Positions 32,162-34,514 of a stretch of 34,514 bases of DNA are shown here, piece after piece. The DNA lies in the NCBI GenBank assembly GCA_027016315.1, contig JALWAP010000109.1:1-34514 (forward strand), read 5' to 3'. The position numbers and the translations under genes were made by a program. How positions within the stretch are numbered: position 1 is the first letter of the stretch; each line of letters begins with the position of its first letter. The stretch is from Anaerolineae bacterium (GTDB lineage Bacteria > Chloroflexota > Anaerolineae > S016-19). A model generated the notes under the pieces. It made no database searches and was not told where the DNA came from. It saw only the letters and a list, made by a program, of their open reading frames with translations.

Positions 32162-34514
32162 ATGGCATACAACTCCCTGGATGAAATGCTCAGGATGGCG
32201 GAGCATCCGGAAGGCATCCCGAACGAGGAATTTCGCGTCGTCGGGAAGCGGATCGTCAAGGTAGATGCCGAAAAGCTGGTTAGAGGGAAACCGGTCTACA
32301 CCGACGACTTCCGGCTGCCAGGAATGCTCTACGCCAAGCTCGTAACCAGTCCACACGCTCACGCCCGCATAAAGTCCATCGACACGAGCAAAGCCGAGGC
32401 GCTGCCGGGGGTCCATGCTGTCCTGACGTACAAAGACGTCCCGCGGGTAGTGTTCTCCTCCGCAGGGCAGTCGCACCCGACGCCGTCTCCGCGGGACAAC
32501 GTGAGCCTTGACAACAAAGTTCGGTTCGTGGGGGATCGGGTGGCAGTGGTAGCGGCTGAGACTGAAGAAATCGCCGAGGAGGCGGCAAGGCTTATCGAGG
32601 TGGAATACGAGATACTGCCAGCCATCCTCGACATGGAAAAAGCCATGGAACCTGGCGCACCGGTCATCCACGACGAACCGGACGCCGAAGGGATACTGAA
32701 CGCATCCCGGAACCTGGTGTGCCACATAGAAGCCGAGGCCGGAGAGGTGGACAAGGCGTTCGAAGAAGCCGACCTGGTGGTAGAAGGAACGTTCAAGGAA
32801 CCTTTCCAGCATCACGTTCCCCTCGAGCCGCACGTTGCCATAGGCTACTGGGACGAAGACGGCAGGCTGGTTCTCCGAAGCAGCACACAGGTGCCGTTCC
32901 ACCTGCGGCGGATCATCGGTTGGGCTACCGGACTCCCGGAGAAGAAAATCAAAGTGATAAAGCCGAGGCTCGGGGGCGGGTTCGGCGGCAAGCAGGACAT
33001 CGTCATCGAGGACCTGGTGGCACATCTGGTCATCAAGACTGGGCGGCCTGTCAGGCTCATGCTGGATCGAATGCAAGAGTTCAGATCGACCAGGGCAAGA
33101 CACGCATACATCATCAAAATGAGGGTGGGTCTCAAGAAAGACGGCACCATCACGGCTGTGGAACTCAAAGCCCTGGGCGACACGGGAGCATACGGAGCCC
33201 ATGGCCTGACGGTGCTCAGCAACGTCGGCTCCAAGACCCTGGGGCTGCTACGCACCAAGAACATGCGGTTCACTGGAGACGTCGTCTACACCAACCACCC
33301 GGTTGCCGGAGCGTTCAGGGGATATGGCGCCACCGAAGGATATTTCGCCCTTGGAACACTCATCGATGAAGCCGCAGAGAAACTTGGCCTAGATCCACTC
33401 GAAATATACCGCAAGAACTGGGTCAAGAAAGGGGACATCTTCGCCCTGGCGAAGCCTCTGGGCGAAGGAAGGGAAGGCTACGAAAACCCGGTCGAGTCGG
33501 TGGCGTTGGAGAAATGCGTCTCCATGGGAGCGGAATTGATCGGATGGGAGAAGAGGAACGATCCGGAGTGGCACAAAGTCCCTGGTAAGCCATGGCTGCG
33601 CCGCGGCATGGGGGTTGCGGTGGTCGCCCACGGCTCCGCCATCCCCGGGCTGGACATGGGTGGAGCGTACATCAAGATCAACGAGGACGGCTCGTTCAAC
33701 CTCCTCTACGGCGGCTCCGATCTCGGAACTGGCGCGGATACGGTAATGGCTCAGATCGCCGCGGAAGTCCTGGGGTGCACGCCGGAGGACATCATCGTGT
33801 TCTCCGCCGATACCGATTTCACGCCGTTCGACAAAGGGGCTTACGCTTCGAGCACCACGTTCATCTCCGGCGGGGCGGTCAAGAAAGCAGCCGAGAAAAT
33901 CGCCTTGCAGATCAAAGAAGTTGCTTCCGAGATGCTTGGCGTGCCGGTGGAAGAACTGCGGCTCGAAAACAGGATGGTGGTGGCTCCGGACGGCCGCGGA
34001 GTCACGCTCAAAGACGTGGCAATGCGCAGCCTGCACATGGCCGACCAGCACCAGCTCATGGCGACGGCTTCCCACATGAGCTACAGGTGCCCGCAGCCGT
34101 TCGCGGCACAGTACGCGCAGGTTCTGGTGGACACGGAGACAGGCGAAGTGCGGGTTGAGAAATTCGTGACCGTTGCAGACATCGGGCAGGTGATCAACCT
34201 GACCACCGCCGAAGGCCAGATCGAAGGCGGCGTGGCGCAGGGGCTCGGGTACGCGCTGGCCGAGGGGATGGAGTTCAGCCCCAAGGGCCACCTGATGAAC
34301 CCACACGTCAATCAGTACCGCATCTTCACCAGTCTCGACATGCCGGAGATGATCACCAGGTTCATCCCAACGGTGGAGCCGAGCGGGCCGTTCGGCGCAA
34401 AATCCACCGCCGAACTTCCCATCGATGGGCCCGCACCCGCGGTCGCTAACGCCATAGCCAACGCCGTTGGAGTAAGGCTCCGAGAGCTGCCTATGACGCC
34501 CGAAAGGGTGCTGA
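32162..34514 (+). CDS. Xanthine dehydrogenase family molybdenum-binding subunit, partial
   Basis: The catalytic molybdopterin subunit; 784 codons are visible before the window edge, so only the extreme C-terminus is missing. Visible: VRGKPVYTDDFRLPGMLYAKLV near the N-terminus, GGGFGGKQDI, GAFRGYGATEGYFA, GGSDLGTGADTVMAQIAAE and, near the end, GAKSTAELP with a Glu in the place of the catalytic base. The usual GQG of xanthine dehydrogenase reads GTG, a variant known in aldehyde-oxidising relatives, so xanthine need not be the substrate. Order FAD, Fe-S, Mo; start ATG at 32162, 3 bp after the Fe-S subunit. Confidence 0.93.
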   Translation, partial: MAYNSLDEMLRMAEHPEGIPNEEFRVVGKRIVKVDAEKLVRGKPVYTDDFRLPGMLYAKLVTSPHAHARIKSIDTSKAEALPGVHAVLTYKDVPRVVFSSAGQSHPTPSPRDNVSLDNKVRFVGDRVAVVAAETEEIAEEAARLIEVEYEILPAILDMEKAMEPGAPVIHDEPDAEGILNASRNLVCHIEAEAGEVDKAFEEADLVVEGTFKEPFQHHVPLEPHVAIGYWDEDGRLVLRSSTQVPFHLRRIIGWATGLPEKKIKVIKPRLGGGFGGKQDIVIEDLVAHLVIKTGRPVRLMLDRMQEFRSTRARHAYIIKMRVGLKKDGTITAVELKALGDTGAYGAHGLTVLSNVGSKTLGLLRTKNMRFTGDVVYTNHPVAGAFRGYGATEGYFALGTLIDEAAEKLGLDPLEIYRKNWVKKGDIFALAKPLGEGREGYENPVESVALEKCVSMGAELIGWEKRNDPEWHKVPGKPWLRRGMGVAVVAHGSAIPGLDMGGAYIKINEDGSFNLLYGGSDLGTGADTVMAQIAAEVLGCTPEDIIVFSADTDFTPFDKGAYASSTTFISGGAVKKAAEKIALQIKEVASEMLGVPVEELRLENRMVVAPDGRGVTLKDVAMRSLHMADQHQLMATASHMSYRCPQPFAAQYAQVLVDTETGEVRVEKFVTVADIGQVINLTTAEGQIEGGVAQGLGYALAEGMEFSPKGHLMNPHVNQYRIFTSLDMPEMITRFIPTVEPSGPFGAKSTAELPIDGPAPAVANAIANAVGVRLRELPMTPERVL

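Overview
The window is a gene-dense chromosomal segment of a bacterium with moderately high GC and strong AGGAGGTG-type Shine-Dalgarno (SD) sites. Its gene set suggests an anaerobe or microaerophile with Firmicutes/Thermotogota-like housekeeping genes: RNase J, a B. subtilis-type AroH chorismate mutase, a Thermotoga-type DAHP synthase, a four-gene ECF transporter, a PucR-family regulator and a seven-iron-type ferredoxin. I cannot name the species. No tRNA, rRNA, CRISPR array, transposase or phage gene was seen.

Layout. 1-2937 (minus): an ECF vitamin/metal-type transporter operon, S-T-A1-A2, with a long leader that holds a possible short upstream ORF. 3296-8079 (plus): RNase J, an M3-like metallopeptidase, RsmG and a polyprenol-phosphate sugar transferase. 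8080-8576: intergenic, with a palindromic dispersed repeat. 8577-11179 (plus): an aromatic amino acid operon (chorismate mutase, prephenate dehydratase, DAHP synthase). It is preceded by what looks like a ribosome-mediated attenuator: a 52-codon leader ORF with a Phe/Tyr-rich run, alternative hairpins and a strong terminator. 11305-12140 (minus): a small membrane protein and a ferredoxin, each with its own terminator. 12306-14653 (plus): a Nudix hydrolase, a GT4 glycosyltransferase, a MaoC-type hydratase and a short fragment resembling the end of CofE.

14776-20191 (minus): a PucR-type regulator, then a three-gene biotin-dependent acyl-CoA carboxylase operon (carboxyltransferase, biotin carboxylase, biotin carrier) whose promoter carries a dyad that may be an operator. 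20391-25991 (plus): a cobalamin riboswitch with terminator controls cobT-cobS-cbiB-cobD-cobQ, the late steps of B12 synthesis. 26061-28377 (minus): secD-secF. 28514-29911 (minus): a B12-binding-domain radical SAM enzyme. 29912-30731: a gene-free stretch filled with at least four palindromic repeat units of three families. 30842 to the right edge (plus): a three-subunit molybdenum hydroxylase of the xanthine dehydrogenase family, cut by the window end.

The most interesting signals are the Phe/Tyr attenuator of the aroH-pheA-aroF operon, the two deviant motifs in the ECF ATPases that would fall on the same composite ATP site, the cluster of palindromic repeats, and the dyad in the acyl-CoA carboxylase promoter.
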